Positions 1 through 7,507 of a stretch of DNA of 37,251 bases are shown here, one piece after another; position 1 is the stretch's first letter; every line of letters starts with the position of its first letter. The position numbers and the translations under genes are program-made. The notes below the pieces were generated by a model. It searched no databases, had not been told where the DNA came from, and saw only the letters and a program-made list of their open reading frames with translations. The stretch is from Alphaproteobacteria bacterium. GTDB lineage: Bacteria; Pseudomonadota; Alphaproteobacteria; Rhizobiales; Aestuariivirgaceae. The stretch covers positions 1 through 37,251 of the forward strand of contig JAPLOT010000287.1 of assembly GCA_026400595.1 (NCBI GenBank), read 5' to 3'.

Positions 1-586
1 CGCTGACGAGTATCAGGAAGACGGCATTCCAGATCAGGGCCACCGACATTTCGGTATCCTGGCCCCAGCGCAGGAGCACGGCATAGCAGGAGAAGCAGAA
101 TGCCGAATAGAGCGCCAGCGCCGTCCCGGTGATCGCCCCGCCACCGCCATTTCCATAGAAGATGACACCCATGCCGGCGAGTGCGACGGTCATGGCGATC
201 CAGGTAATGGGCGGAATGCGCTCGCGCAGGATCCAGTAGCCGATCAAGGCTGAGAGAAAGGGCGTGATCCCAACCATGAAGATCGCATCCGCCACCGTTG
301 TGTAGAACAGCGAGGCGACGAAGGTGAGGCCCGCCGTTCCCACGGCGATTCCGGCGATGACGGCATTGCTGCCCGCGTTGGACACATGCTTCAGCAAGGA
401 GCCGCGGAACCTGATGCTCAGCCAAAGCCCCATCAAGACAAGCACAGTGACGGAGCGATAGAAGATGATCTGCCAGACATCGACATCATCGGTCAGCCGG
501 ACCAATGCTCCACCCAGGCTCCAGCATATGGCGCCTGCAGCCGTAAAGACCACCCCGGCGGCATAGCTGGGTGCCTTGGAACTCAT
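1..586 (-). CDS. EamA/DMT-family permease, N-terminal part (cut by window edge)
   Basis: Reading the minus strand from the ATG at 586 gives about 195 residues beginning MSSKAPSYAAGVVFTAAGAI. They are very hydrophobic, with at least six predicted membrane segments, and the repeat type of the drug/metabolite transporter superfamily is recognisable (a WSLGGALVR-like first helix and a GITPFLSALIGYWILRERI-like segment closing the first EamA repeat). The second EamA repeat runs off the left edge. Members export or import small metabolites across the inner membrane; the substrate cannot be read. The start overlaps the stop of the upstream MFS gene by four bases (ATGA), so it is the third gene of a transporter operon and probably translationally coupled. 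Confidence 0.85.
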   Translation of the reverse strand, partial: MSSKAPSYAAGVVFTAAGAICWSLGGALVRLTDDVDVWQIIFYRSVTVLVLMGLWLSIRFRGSLLKHVSNAGSNAVIAGIAVGTAGLTFVASLFYTTVADAIFMVGITPFLSALIGYWILRERIPPITWIAMTVALAGMGVIFYGNGGGGAITGTALALYSAFCFSCYAVLLRWGQDTEMSVALIWNAVFLILVS

Positions 587-1722
587 CTGCGGCTTTGGCG
601 GAGGCTCATGGCGGTGGCAATGATGAAGATGAGAAAGACGACAGACATCGTATAGGGTAGTCCATCAGGACCAAATCCGGCAATGGACCAGCCGGCCATC
701 AGCGATCCCAGCAGGGCGCCTCCACCCCAGGTGGTCGAAAAGGACGCGGTTCCGGTGACGAGTTCATGGCCGGAGAAGCGGTCACCCAGCTCGGACAGCG
801 ACACGGTGTAGATGCCTGCCGAAGCGGCGCCCGCCACCGTCAGGACCGGCCACAGAAGCGGTGTGCCGAAGACCGTGGGGATCAGTGCCGAGGCCACGGC
901 CGTGGCGATGCCGCAGCCCAGCATGACCACGCGCTTCGGAATGTGATCGGCCAACCAGCCGATCGGGAACTGCAGGACCGTATTGCCGATCACGAAGGCA
1001 GTAAGTGCCAGTGCGGCCATCTCGTTGTCGAAGCCCTTCTTCACCGCATAGACGGGGAGGAAGCCCAGGTTCGCTGCGTCGATGATGGCGAACATGCCGA
1101 CGGCGAAGAGCAGGATCGGCGCTTTCCGGATGAAACCGAAGACCGAGAGCGGGGCCTCGTCCTCGCTGTCGACCTCCTCGTCCTTGACGAAGAAGATCGG
1201 AATGGTGGCGACCAGCAGGATCACGGCGCCGATCAGGAAGGGGGCCGCCGTATCGATGCCGGTGAAGCTGATCAGCAGTGGACCGCCGCCGAAGCTCAGG
1301 GCCAGGACGGAGGCATAGAGCGCAAGGATGCGCGACCGCCATGGGCCTTCCGAAAACCTGACGATCCAGGCCTCGCTGATGGCAAAGAGGGTCGAGACGA
1401 AGAATCCGTGCAGGATGCGCAGGCCGAACCACCACCAGAAGATCGGCAGGAAGGGATAGGATACGATGACCAGAGCCGTCATCACCGCAGCACCCAGCAC
1501 CACCACCTTGGCTCCGAAGCGACGCACCATGGGCGGTATGGCAAAGACCGACAGTACGATGCCCAGCGGTTGCAGCGCGGCCGAATAGCCGATGACCTGG
1601 GATGGAATGCCTTCGCGTTCCATGATCAGCGACAGCAGGGGAAACATCAGTCCCAACGTAAAGCCGAAGACCGTGATGGCAGAAATGGCCGCCAGCAGGT
1701 TGATGATGCGCTGCCTATCCAT
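583..1722 (-). CDS. MFS transporter (second of a tandem paralogous pair)
   Basis: A 379-residue protein with about 12 hydrophobic segments, the usual size of a major facilitator superfamily permease. A charged central loop (near residues 185-195, KDEEVDSEDEA) separates the two six-helix halves. It is clearly related to the gene just upstream: both carry a WWWFxLR segment, then SEAW, a conserved LYxSVLA stretch and a GPL-I--TGID loop. This layout recalls YcaD-like MFS proteins, but that is a weak assignment and no substrate can be named. The start overlaps the end of the upstream MFS gene by eight bases, and its stop overlaps the start of the EamA gene, so the three are read together. Confidence 0.88.
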   Translation of the reverse strand: MDRQRIINLLAAISAITVFGFTLGLMFPLLSLIMEREGIPSQVIGYSAALQPLGIVLSVFAIPPMVRRFGAKVVVLGAAVMTALVIVSYPFLPIFWWWFGLRILHGFFVSTLFAISEAWIVRFSEGPWRSRILALYASVLALSFGGGPLLISFTGIDTAAPFLIGAVILLVATIPIFFVKDEEVDSEDEAPLSVFGFIRKAPILLFAVGMFAIIDAANLGFLPVYAVKKGFDNEMAALALTAFVIGNTVLQFPIGWLADHIPKRVVMLGCGIATAVASALIPTVFGTPLLWPVLTVAGAASAGIYTVSLSELGDRFSGHELVTGTASFSTTWGGGALLGSLMAGWSIAGFGPDGLPYTMSVVFLIFIIATAMSLRQSRR

Positions 1723-2884
1723 GGACGGGTTGCCGTACCAGATGGCCGCGGTTGCGGATGAGGCCGATAAGCAGGATCACGTAGAAGCTCGCGAGCGTGA
1801 CCGGCATGGCATTGATGCCGAATGTGTCGATCGCGATTCCGGCGATCGGAGGCCCGATCAGGCCGCCGACGCCCCACATGGCCGCAAAGGCCGCCGATCC
1901 TGCCACCACGTCCGGTCCCTTGAATGTGTCGCCCATGGTTGTGAGTGCCACGACATAGACACCGAAAGCCGAGGCGGAGAGCAAAACCACCGTGATCCAT
2001 ATGAATGGCGTATTGATGAGCCAGATCAGGCTCAGAGACAGGACGATGGTGCTGCAGGCGGTGAGGATCACCACGCCGCGCCGCGACCAGTGATCGGCCA
2101 GCCAGCCCATGGGATAGAACAACACCACGTTCCCGATGATTCCGAAGCCGAGGATGCGGCTCGCCACATCGAGGTCGACGCCATTGCGCAGTCCGAAGAT
2201 GGTGAAAAACGAGATGAAGACATTGTCGAAGAGCGTTGCCGCGCAGACGGCGAAGAGCAGCAGCGGCGCGCGCCGCACGAAGCGGAAGAAACTACCGTGT
2301 TTCTCCTGCTTGAACGCGTCGTCGCTGACCTTGACGAAGGCGAGCGGCAGCAAGGCGACGAGGATGCAGACGATGGCGATCAGCCACGGCGTCCAGCCGT
2401 CAATCCCGGTCCAGGGAATGATCAGCGGCCCGACCGAGAATGTGACGGCCAGCACGCTGGTGTAGAGTCCCATGATGCGGCCGCGGTTGCCGTCGCTGGA
2501 GAAGGTCAGCACCCAGGCCTCGCTGACCGTGAACAGCGTGCCGGCCGCGATGCCGAAGATCAGGCGCAGCGGGAACCACCACCAGATCGAAGGCGCGAGC
2601 TTCATGGCAAGCAGCGCGACGATCAGGATGATGGCAACGAAATAGACGATGCGGCGCGACCCGATGTTGCCGATAAGGCGGGGCAGAAGCGGCCCTGCGA
2701 GCAGGATGCCGATCGGCCCCATGGCCGTGTTTGCGCCGATGATCCAGGCCGGATGACCGCCAGCTTCCATGAGCAGTGGCAGCAGTTGCAGCGTGAGCCC
2801 CATGGCAATGTCGCAGGCTGCCACCGTCGCGATCGCAGCGACGAGGTTGCCATAGCGCGGCTGTGTGGCCCCGGGGGAAGACAT
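1715..2884 (-). CDS. MFS transporter (first of a tandem paralogous pair)
   Basis: A 389-residue, 12-segment major facilitator superfamily permease starting MSSPGATQPRYGNL at the ATG at 2884. The frame stays open further upstream, but that extension is cysteine- and proline-rich, lies in the divergent promoter region and lacks membrane character, so the internal ATG is preferred. It shares the WWWFPLR, SEAW, LYTSVLA and WTGID signatures with the following MFS gene, implying duplication and divergence. It is the first gene of a three-transporter operon (MFS, MFS, EamA). Substrate unknown. The operon diverges from gloC across 112 bp that contain an inverted repeat. Confidence 0.87.
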   Translation of the reverse strand: MSSPGATQPRYGNLVAAIATVAACDIAMGLTLQLLPLLMEAGGHPAWIIGANTAMGPIGILLAGPLLPRLIGNIGSRRIVYFVAIILIVALLAMKLAPSIWWWFPLRLIFGIAAGTLFTVSEAWVLTFSSDGNRGRIMGLYTSVLAVTFSVGPLIIPWTGIDGWTPWLIAIVCILVALLPLAFVKVSDDAFKQEKHGSFFRFVRRAPLLLFAVCAATLFDNVFISFFTIFGLRNGVDLDVASRILGFGIIGNVVLFYPMGWLADHWSRRGVVILTACSTIVLSLSLIWLINTPFIWITVVLLSASAFGVYVVALTTMGDTFKGPDVVAGSAAFAAMWGVGGLIGPPIAGIAIDTFGINAMPVTLASFYVILLIGLIRNRGHLVRQPVHG

Positions 2885-2938
2885 TGGATCGGCTCTCTTG
2901 AATCGGCGTTCAACAGGCTGTAGCTGTCCGCCTGGCAG

Positions 2939-2972
2939 GGGGCAAGGGCAGGGGCGGTGTTGCGCTTGCCCC
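2939..2972. promoter_or_regulatory. inverted repeat in the MFS/gloC divergent promoter region
   Basis: Arms GGGGCAAG (2939-2946) and CTTGCCCC (2965-2972) are perfect complements separated by 18 bases. They lie in the 112-bp region between the divergent MFS operon and gloC, so an operator for either side is possible. It ends only 24 bp before the gloC start, so a leader hairpin is the alternative. No specific regulator can be named. Confidence 0.3.
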
Positions 2973-2996
2973 TCAGCGCAGCTATGCAGCGCCGCC

Positions 2997-3638
2997 ATGA
3001 CACAACTTCAAGCCTTCATCATTCCTGTGACGGGTTTCCAACAGAACTGCTCGCTTGTCTTCGACAAGGACCAGAAGCGCGGCGCGATCGTCGATCCCGG
3101 AGGCGATATCCCGTTGATCCTGGAGGCCATCGAGCAGTCTGGCGTGACAATCGAAAAAATCCTGCTCACGCATGGTCATATCGATCATGCCGGCGGTGCC
3201 GCCGAACTCCGCGATACCTTGAAGGTGCCGATCATTGGGCCGCATGAAGACGACCTGTTTCTTTTGGAGGAGCTTGCTGGAACGGGTGCGCAGTATGGGA
3301 TTGTGGGTGCGCGCAATGTTAAGCCGGATCGTTGGCTGAAGGACGGCGAGAAGGTCAGCGTGGCAGGACTGGACTTCGATATCCTGCATGCGCCGGGCCA
3401 TTCTCCGGGGTCGGTGGTGTTTTTCAATGACGCCAACCGCTTCGCTCTGATGGGCGACGTGCTCTTCCAGGGCTCGGTTGGCCGCACCGACCTGCCGCGC
3501 GGCAACCACGAGACCCTGTTGCGGTCGATCCGCGAGAAGATCCTGCCATTGGGCGACGATGTCGTCTTCCTGCCCGGCCACGGTCCGGCCAGTACCATCG
3601 GCCAGGAGCGCGAGACCAACCCCTTCCTCAACGAATAG
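2997..3638 (+). CDS. gloC: MBL-fold hydrolase, type II glyoxalase GloC (YcbL-like)
   Basis: A 213-residue metallo-beta-lactamase-fold protein. The metal-binding motif THGHIDH is at residues 58-64, with further ligands at H135 (APGH), D154 (MGDVLF) and H195 (PGHGP). It resembles E. coli YcbL/GloC from end to end as I recall that sequence: an N-terminal VTxFxQNCSL, then VDPGGD, DRWLxDG, VGRxDxPRG and a C-terminal NPFL. GloC hydrolyses S-lactoylglutathione to lactate and glutathione in methylglyoxal detoxification, in the cytoplasm. The ATG at 2997 is used because it gives the family-typical N-terminus; an in-frame extension upstream is cysteine-rich and unlikely. It is divergent from the MFS operon and 45 bp ahead of parC. 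Confidence 0.85.
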   Translation: MTQLQAFIIPVTGFQQNCSLVFDKDQKRGAIVDPGGDIPLILEAIEQSGVTIEKILLTHGHIDHAGGAAELRDTLKVPIIGPHEDDLFLLEELAGTGAQYGIVGARNVKPDRWLKDGEKVSVAGLDFDILHAPGHSPGSVVFFNDANRFALMGDVLFQGSVGRTDLPRGNHETLLRSIREKILPLGDDVVFLPGHGPASTIGQERETNPFLNE

Positions 3639-3664
3639 GGCGGGTCCGGGCCTGCCCGGAGCCC
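3638..3664 (+). terminator. possible weak hairpin terminator after gloC
   Basis: TCCGGG (3645-3650) and CCCGGA (3655-3660) pair across a CCTG loop. An outer GGGC/GCCC pair extends the stem across a three-base bulge. There is no T-run behind it, so it may only slow transcription or not terminate at all; parC begins 20 bp later. Confidence 0.3.
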
Positions 3665-3683
3665 GTGATATAATCGCCGAATC

Positions 3684-5927
3684 ATGAGCAAGCACGTTCC
3701 GCCGCCCGAGAATCCGAAAGACATCGAACCCATTGGCCTGAAGGAAGCGCTGGAAGAGCGCTACCTGGCTTATGCGCTCTCCACCATCATGCACCGCGCT
3801 CTGCCAGATGTGCGCGACGGGCTGAAGCCGGTGCACCGCCGCTTGCTTCATGTGATGCGGCAGCTGCGGCTCGATCCCAATACGGCGTTCAAGAAGTCGG
3901 CCAAGATCGTTGGCGACGTCATGGGCGGCTATCATCCGCATGGCGACCAGTCGATTTACGATGCGCTGGTCCGGCTCGCGCAGGATTTCGCCTCGCGCTA
4001 TCCGCTGGTCGACGGGCAGGGCAACTTCGGCAATATCGACGGCGACAGCGCCGCGGCCTATCGCTACACCGAAGCCCGCATGACCGAGGTGGCGCGCCTG
4101 CTGCTCGACGGTCTGGACGAGGACACGGTCGATTTCCGGCCCAACTACGACGGCTCGCTGCAGGAGCCGGTGGTTCTGCCAGGCGCCTTTCCCAATCTCC
4201 TCGCCAACGGGTCGACCGGCATCGCGGTGGGCATGGCGACCTCCATTCCGCCGCACAACGCTGCGGAGCTCTGCGACGCTGCCCTGCATCTGATCAAGGC
4301 GCCGAATGCCACGGTCGAGAAGCTGGCCCAGCTGGTGCCCGGCCCCGACTTCCCGACCGGCGGCATCGTCATCGATGACCGCGCCTCGATCGTCGAAGCC
4401 TATCGCAGCGGGCGCGGGTCCTTCCGGGTGCGCGCGAAGTGGTCACAGGAAGACCTTGGCCGCGGCGCCTGGCAGATCGTCGTCACGGAGATTCCCTATC
4501 TCGTGCAGAAGGGCCGGCTGATCGAGAAGATTGCCGAGCTGATGACCGACAAGAAGTTGCCGCTTCTGGCCGACGTGCGCGACGAGAGCGCCGAGGACAT
4601 CCGACTTGTGCTGGAGCCCAAGAGCCGCACGGTCGATCCCATGCTGCTGATGGAGCAGCTCTTCAAGAACACCGAACTCGAAGCCCGCATCCCGCTTAAC
4701 ATGAATGTGTTGTCAGGCGGCAAGGTGCCGAAGGTCATGTCGCTGCGCGACGTGCTGCGCGAATGGCTCGACCACCGCAAGGAGGTGCTGGTCCGCCGCA
4801 CCAACTTCCGCCTCGGCGAGATCGCAAGGCGGCTGGAGATTCTCGAGGGCTATCTCGTCGCCTATCTCAATCTCGACGAGGTGATCCGCATTATCCGCGA
4901 GGAGGACGAACCCAAGCCTGCGCTGATGAAGCGGTTCAAACTGACCGAGACGCAAACCGAGGCCATTCTCAACATGCGTCTGCGCGCCCTGCGCAAGCTC
5001 GAGGAAATGGAGATCCGGAGCGAGCACACGAAGCTCACCAAGGAACAGAAGGCACTGAAGGCGCTGCTCAAGTCGGAAGACGAACAGTGGTCCACGATTG
5101 CCGGCGAGATCAAGGACGTGAAGGAGAAGTTCTCGAAGAAGACCGAGCTTGGCCGGCGCCGTACCGATTTCGCAGAGGCGCCGGAGATCGACGTCGATCT
5201 CGAACAGGCGCTGATCGAGAAGGAACCGATCACCGTGGTGTGTTCGGAGAAGGGCTGGATCCGCACCATGAAGGGGCACATGGAGGACTACTCCACGCTG
5301 TCCTACAAGGACGGCGATCAGGGCAAGTTCGCATTCCACGCCATGTCCACCGACAAGATCGTGCTGTTCTCGTCATCGGGCAAGTTCTTCACGCTGGACG
5401 CGGGCAAGTTGCCCGGAGGCCGCGGCCATGGCGAACCGGTAAGGCTGATCTGCGATCTCGATGCGGCCGATTCCATCGTCGCACTCTATGTCTACCAGCC
5501 CGGCACCAAGCGATTGCTGGTGTCGACGGAAGGCGATGGCTTCATCGTGGCCGAGGAAGAATGCCTGGCGACGACCCGAAAGGGAAAGCAGGTATTGAAC
5601 GTGAAGGCGCCCGTGGAGGCGCAGGTCTGCGTGGCCGTGCCGGAGGGCGCCGACCACGTGGCGGCCATCGGCGACAACCGGAAGATGATCATCTTCAAGA
5701 TCGGCGAGTTACCGGAGATGACGCGCGGCAAGGGGGTGCGGCTGCAGAAGTTCAAGGACGGCGGCCTTTCCGATGCGCGTGCCTTCAAGCTGAAGGACGG
5801 CCTGTCCTGGGTCGACAGCTCAGGTCGGACCTGGAACGTGACCGATCTGAAGGAATGGATCGGCGAACGCGCGCAGTCTGGCCGCCTGCCGCCCAAGGGC
5901 TTTCCGAAGACCAACAGATTCGGCTGA
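3684..5927 (+). CDS. parC: DNA topoisomerase IV subunit A
   Basis: A 747-residue type IIA topoisomerase A subunit. The winged-helix/tower core is clear: DVRDGLKPVHRRLL near 42-55, HPHGDQSIYDALVR at 84-97, and the catalytic tyrosine at Y128 in AYRYTEARMTE. The C-terminal beta-pinwheel is short, and in place of the gyrase box (QRRGGKG) there is only a degenerate TRGKGVRLQ. Length and the missing GyrA box point to ParC rather than GyrA. With ParE it decatenates daughter chromosomes. The position matching GyrA Ser83/ParC Ser80 of E. coli is Gln89. The ATG at 3684 gives the expected N-terminus. Confidence 0.93.
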   Translation: MSKHVPPPENPKDIEPIGLKEALEERYLAYALSTIMHRALPDVRDGLKPVHRRLLHVMRQLRLDPNTAFKKSAKIVGDVMGGYHPHGDQSIYDALVRLAQDFASRYPLVDGQGNFGNIDGDSAAAYRYTEARMTEVARLLLDGLDEDTVDFRPNYDGSLQEPVVLPGAFPNLLANGSTGIAVGMATSIPPHNAAELCDAALHLIKAPNATVEKLAQLVPGPDFPTGGIVIDDRASIVEAYRSGRGSFRVRAKWSQEDLGRGAWQIVVTEIPYLVQKGRLIEKIAELMTDKKLPLLADVRDESAEDIRLVLEPKSRTVDPMLLMEQLFKNTELEARIPLNMNVLSGGKVPKVMSLRDVLREWLDHRKEVLVRRTNFRLGEIARRLEILEGYLVAYLNLDEVIRIIREEDEPKPALMKRFKLTETQTEAILNMRLRALRKLEEMEIRSEHTKLTKEQKALKALLKSEDEQWSTIAGEIKDVKEKFSKKTELGRRRTDFAEAPEIDVDLEQALIEKEPITVVCSEKGWIRTMKGHMEDYSTLSYKDGDQGKFAFHAMSTDKIVLFSSSGKFFTLDAGKLPGGRGHGEPVRLICDLDAADSIVALYVYQPGTKRLLVSTEGDGFIVAEEECLATTRKGKQVLNVKAPVEAQVCVAVPEGADHVAAIGDNRKMIIFKIGELPEMTRGKGVRLQKFKDGGLSDARAFKLKDGLSWVDSSGRTWNVTDLKEWIGERAQSGRLPPKGFPKTNRFG

Positions 5928-6065
5928 GCGCTGCCAGCCTGGTCCTTGCGGGCGATCAACTTTCCGAGAGCGCTGAATCCGTGTCTTGTTGTGGGGCTAT
6001 TGTCTCCTGCAAGTGGAATTGTAATGTTACCCATGAACGACTGTCAGAGAGGAGAAGGTTTTGTC

Positions 6066-6362
6066 ATGAATGGTTATACCAGAGGTCTGGCGGCTGTGAT
6101 GGCAGGTGCACTTGCCGTGGCGGTTGCAACGCCCACACCAGTGCTGGCCAACAAAAAGGAAGCTGCCGCGGTGGGTGCGCTGATTGGCCTTGCGGTCGGC
6201 GCCGCCGCTGCGTCGAACTACAAGAATCACGACTATCGCCGGTCGCGCTGGGACGACCCATTCAGTCCGCATCACGACATCCTCTGCTATCCGCGCATCG
6301 GCGAATGCTACAAGTATGGGCAGTATTCGGCGAAGTGGACAGCAAAGATCTATGGGTATTGA
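6066..6362 (+). CDS. small exported protein with a glycine-zipper-like segment
   Basis: A 98-residue protein whose start at 6066 is set by a strong ribosome binding site (AGAGGAGAAGG, ending about six bases upstream). Residues 1-28 form a typical Sec signal peptide with a likely cleavage after VLA. Residues 34-50 (AAAVGALIGLAVGAAAAS) are a glycine/alanine zipper that could insert in a membrane or self-associate. The mature C-terminus is aromatic and basic, with cysteines at 74 and 81 that could form a disulfide in the periplasm. I do not recognise a named family. The next gene starts 10 bp after the stop with a near-identical ribosome binding site, suggesting a two-gene unit. Confidence 0.7.
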   Translation: MNGYTRGLAAVMAGALAVAVATPTPVLANKKEAAAVGALIGLAVGAAAASNYKNHDYRRSRWDDPFSPHHDILCYPRIGECYKYGQYSAKWTAKIYGY

Positions 6363-6372
6363 GGAGAAGGCA

Positions 6373-6849
6373 ATGATGAAGCGCTTTGGAGTTGCAATTG
6401 CCTCGGCTGTCACGGCTGCTGCCCTGTTTTCGTTGCCAGGACTCGCCCAGGATGCCGAAAAGGCCAAGATGACCACCGAAATGGACCTGCATGTTACGGA
6501 CCTCGCCGATGGCATGCTCAGCCCCTATCTGGACAAGGACGAGCAGACACTGATGAAGTCACTGGCCTACCAGCATGCCGTTGCGCTGAACTGCAAGGGC
6601 CTGTCGGTCGACCAGGCGAAATCCCAGGCGCAGCTCGAGCGCGTGTTCCCGCAGGCCGAGATGGACAAGATGACGGAGGAGCAGCAGCTCGCCATGACCA
6701 CGTCGGTCATGATGGGGTTCAGCGCGGTCATGGGCGGTCAGTTCGCGATCGCCGCAGTGGATTACGATGCGTACTGCAAGGCGGCCGAGGCGGACTTCGC
6801 CTCCAAGGACGGCAGCGACACACACCTGATCCTCGTCAAGGCGCCGTGA
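6373..6849 (+). CDS. small exported protein of unknown function
   Basis: A 158-residue protein starting MMKRFGVAIAS at 6373, directly after a GAGGAGAAGG ribosome binding site. Residues 1-25 are a Sec signal peptide, with likely cleavage after GLAQ. The mature part is helical and methionine-rich and holds two cysteines (ALNCKG and DAYCKA), compatible with a periplasmic disulfide. I recognise no catalytic motif or family. It follows the glycine-zipper protein after 10 bp and precedes the exported histidine phosphatase by about 36 bp, so all three may be co-transcribed envelope proteins. Confidence 0.7.
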   Translation: MMKRFGVAIASAVTAAALFSLPGLAQDAEKAKMTTEMDLHVTDLADGMLSPYLDKDEQTLMKSLAYQHAVALNCKGLSVDQAKSQAQLERVFPQAEMDKMTEEQQLAMTTSVMMGFSAVMGGQFAIAAVDYDAYCKAAEADFASKDGSDTHLILVKAP

Positions 6850-6885
6850 GGCGTCAGGCTTGAACGTACTGCTGGATCCGGCGTG

Positions 6886-7449
6886 ATGAGGCTTCTCCGC
6901 CGTCATCTCCTGTTCGCGCCGTATCTGTTCCTTGCGTGGGCCGCTCACGCCGACGACGGGGCGTGGGCGGAACTGCGTGGCAACGAGATCGTGCTCTTCC
7001 GTCATGCCAATGCGCCCGGCACTGGCGATCCGCCTGGGTTCGTTGTCGGAGACTGCTCCACCCAGCGCAATCTCGATGAACGGGGCAGGGTGCAGGCGCG
7101 CGCCATCGGCGAGGTGTTTCGCAATCGCGGCATTCGCGTGGGCCGGGTACTGTCGTCGCAATGGTGCCGGGCGCGTGACACAGCGGACCTGGCCTTTCCG
7201 GGCCAGGTCAGCCTTGAACCGGCCTTCAATTCCTTCTTCGGCAACCGTGAGAGCGAGGACCGCCAGACGGCAGAGGCGCGGCGTGTGCTCCACGACTGGG
7301 CTGGGCCCGGCGTTCTGGTGGTCGTCACGCACCAGGTCAACATCTCGGCGCTTACCGGCATCGCACCCAAGTCGGGCGAAGGGATCGTACTGCGGCTGTC
7401 GGGCGGGCAGCTCACGGTTGTCGGTCGACTGCCTGCACCGGGTGCTTAG
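6886..7449 (+). CDS. exported histidine phosphatase family protein
   Basis: A 187-residue protein of the histidine phosphatase (phosphoglycerate mutase-like) superfamily. The phosphate-accepting histidine lies in LFRHANAP (H40), after an Arg; LDERGRVQARAIG and SSQWCRARDTA supply the expected conserved segments, and the second histidine is H149 in VTHQVNIS. Residues 1-22 form a signal peptide, so it acts in the periplasm or at the membrane. The motif is RHA rather than RHG, as in many exported members. A GTG codon immediately precedes the chosen ATG and cannot be excluded as the start. The substrate is unknown; the small size fits an SixA- or Ais-like phosphatase rather than a phytase. Confidence 0.8.
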   Translation: MRLLRRHLLFAPYLFLAWAAHADDGAWAELRGNEIVLFRHANAPGTGDPPGFVVGDCSTQRNLDERGRVQARAIGEVFRNRGIRVGRVLSSQWCRARDTADLAFPGQVSLEPAFNSFFGNRESEDRQTAEARRVLHDWAGPGVLVVVTHQVNISALTGIAPKSGEGIVLRLSGGQLTVVGRLPAPGA

Positions 7450-7452
7450 GGG

Positions 7453-7507
7453 TTGACAGTTACTGACTGCCGGGTTAGTTCTTCGTTATGACTGACCAGT
7501 CAGTAAC
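7453..7507 (+). promoter_or_regulatory. tetR promoter with TetR-type operator overlapping the start codon
   Basis: A consensus -35 box TTGACA lies at 7453-7458; a possible -10 (TTAGTT, 7475-7480) follows at 16 bp. The palindrome TGACTG-AC-CAGTCA at 7489-7502 overlaps the ATG at 7488. A longer inverted repeat, GTTACTGACTG (7459-7469) and CAGTCAGTAAC (7497-7507), is perfect over 11 bases. The arrangement is that of an autoregulated TetR-family promoter in which the bound repressor covers the promoter and the start. Confidence 0.6.

Noticed and set aside
766..1761. Long plus-strand open frame (331 codons) opposite the MFS genes
   Set aside because: Composition is dominated by Arg, Gln, Asp and Gly with no domain; it is an antisense shadow of a GC-rich membrane-protein gene.
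1592..2923. 443-codon plus-strand frame opposite the first MFS gene
   Set aside because: Same low-information composition; the minus-strand reading gives a coherent 12-segment transporter.
4763..6376. 537-codon plus-strand frame overlapping parC and the small exported genes
   Set aside because: Out of frame with parC and rich in Arg/Gly; it has no recognisable motif, and parC explains the region.
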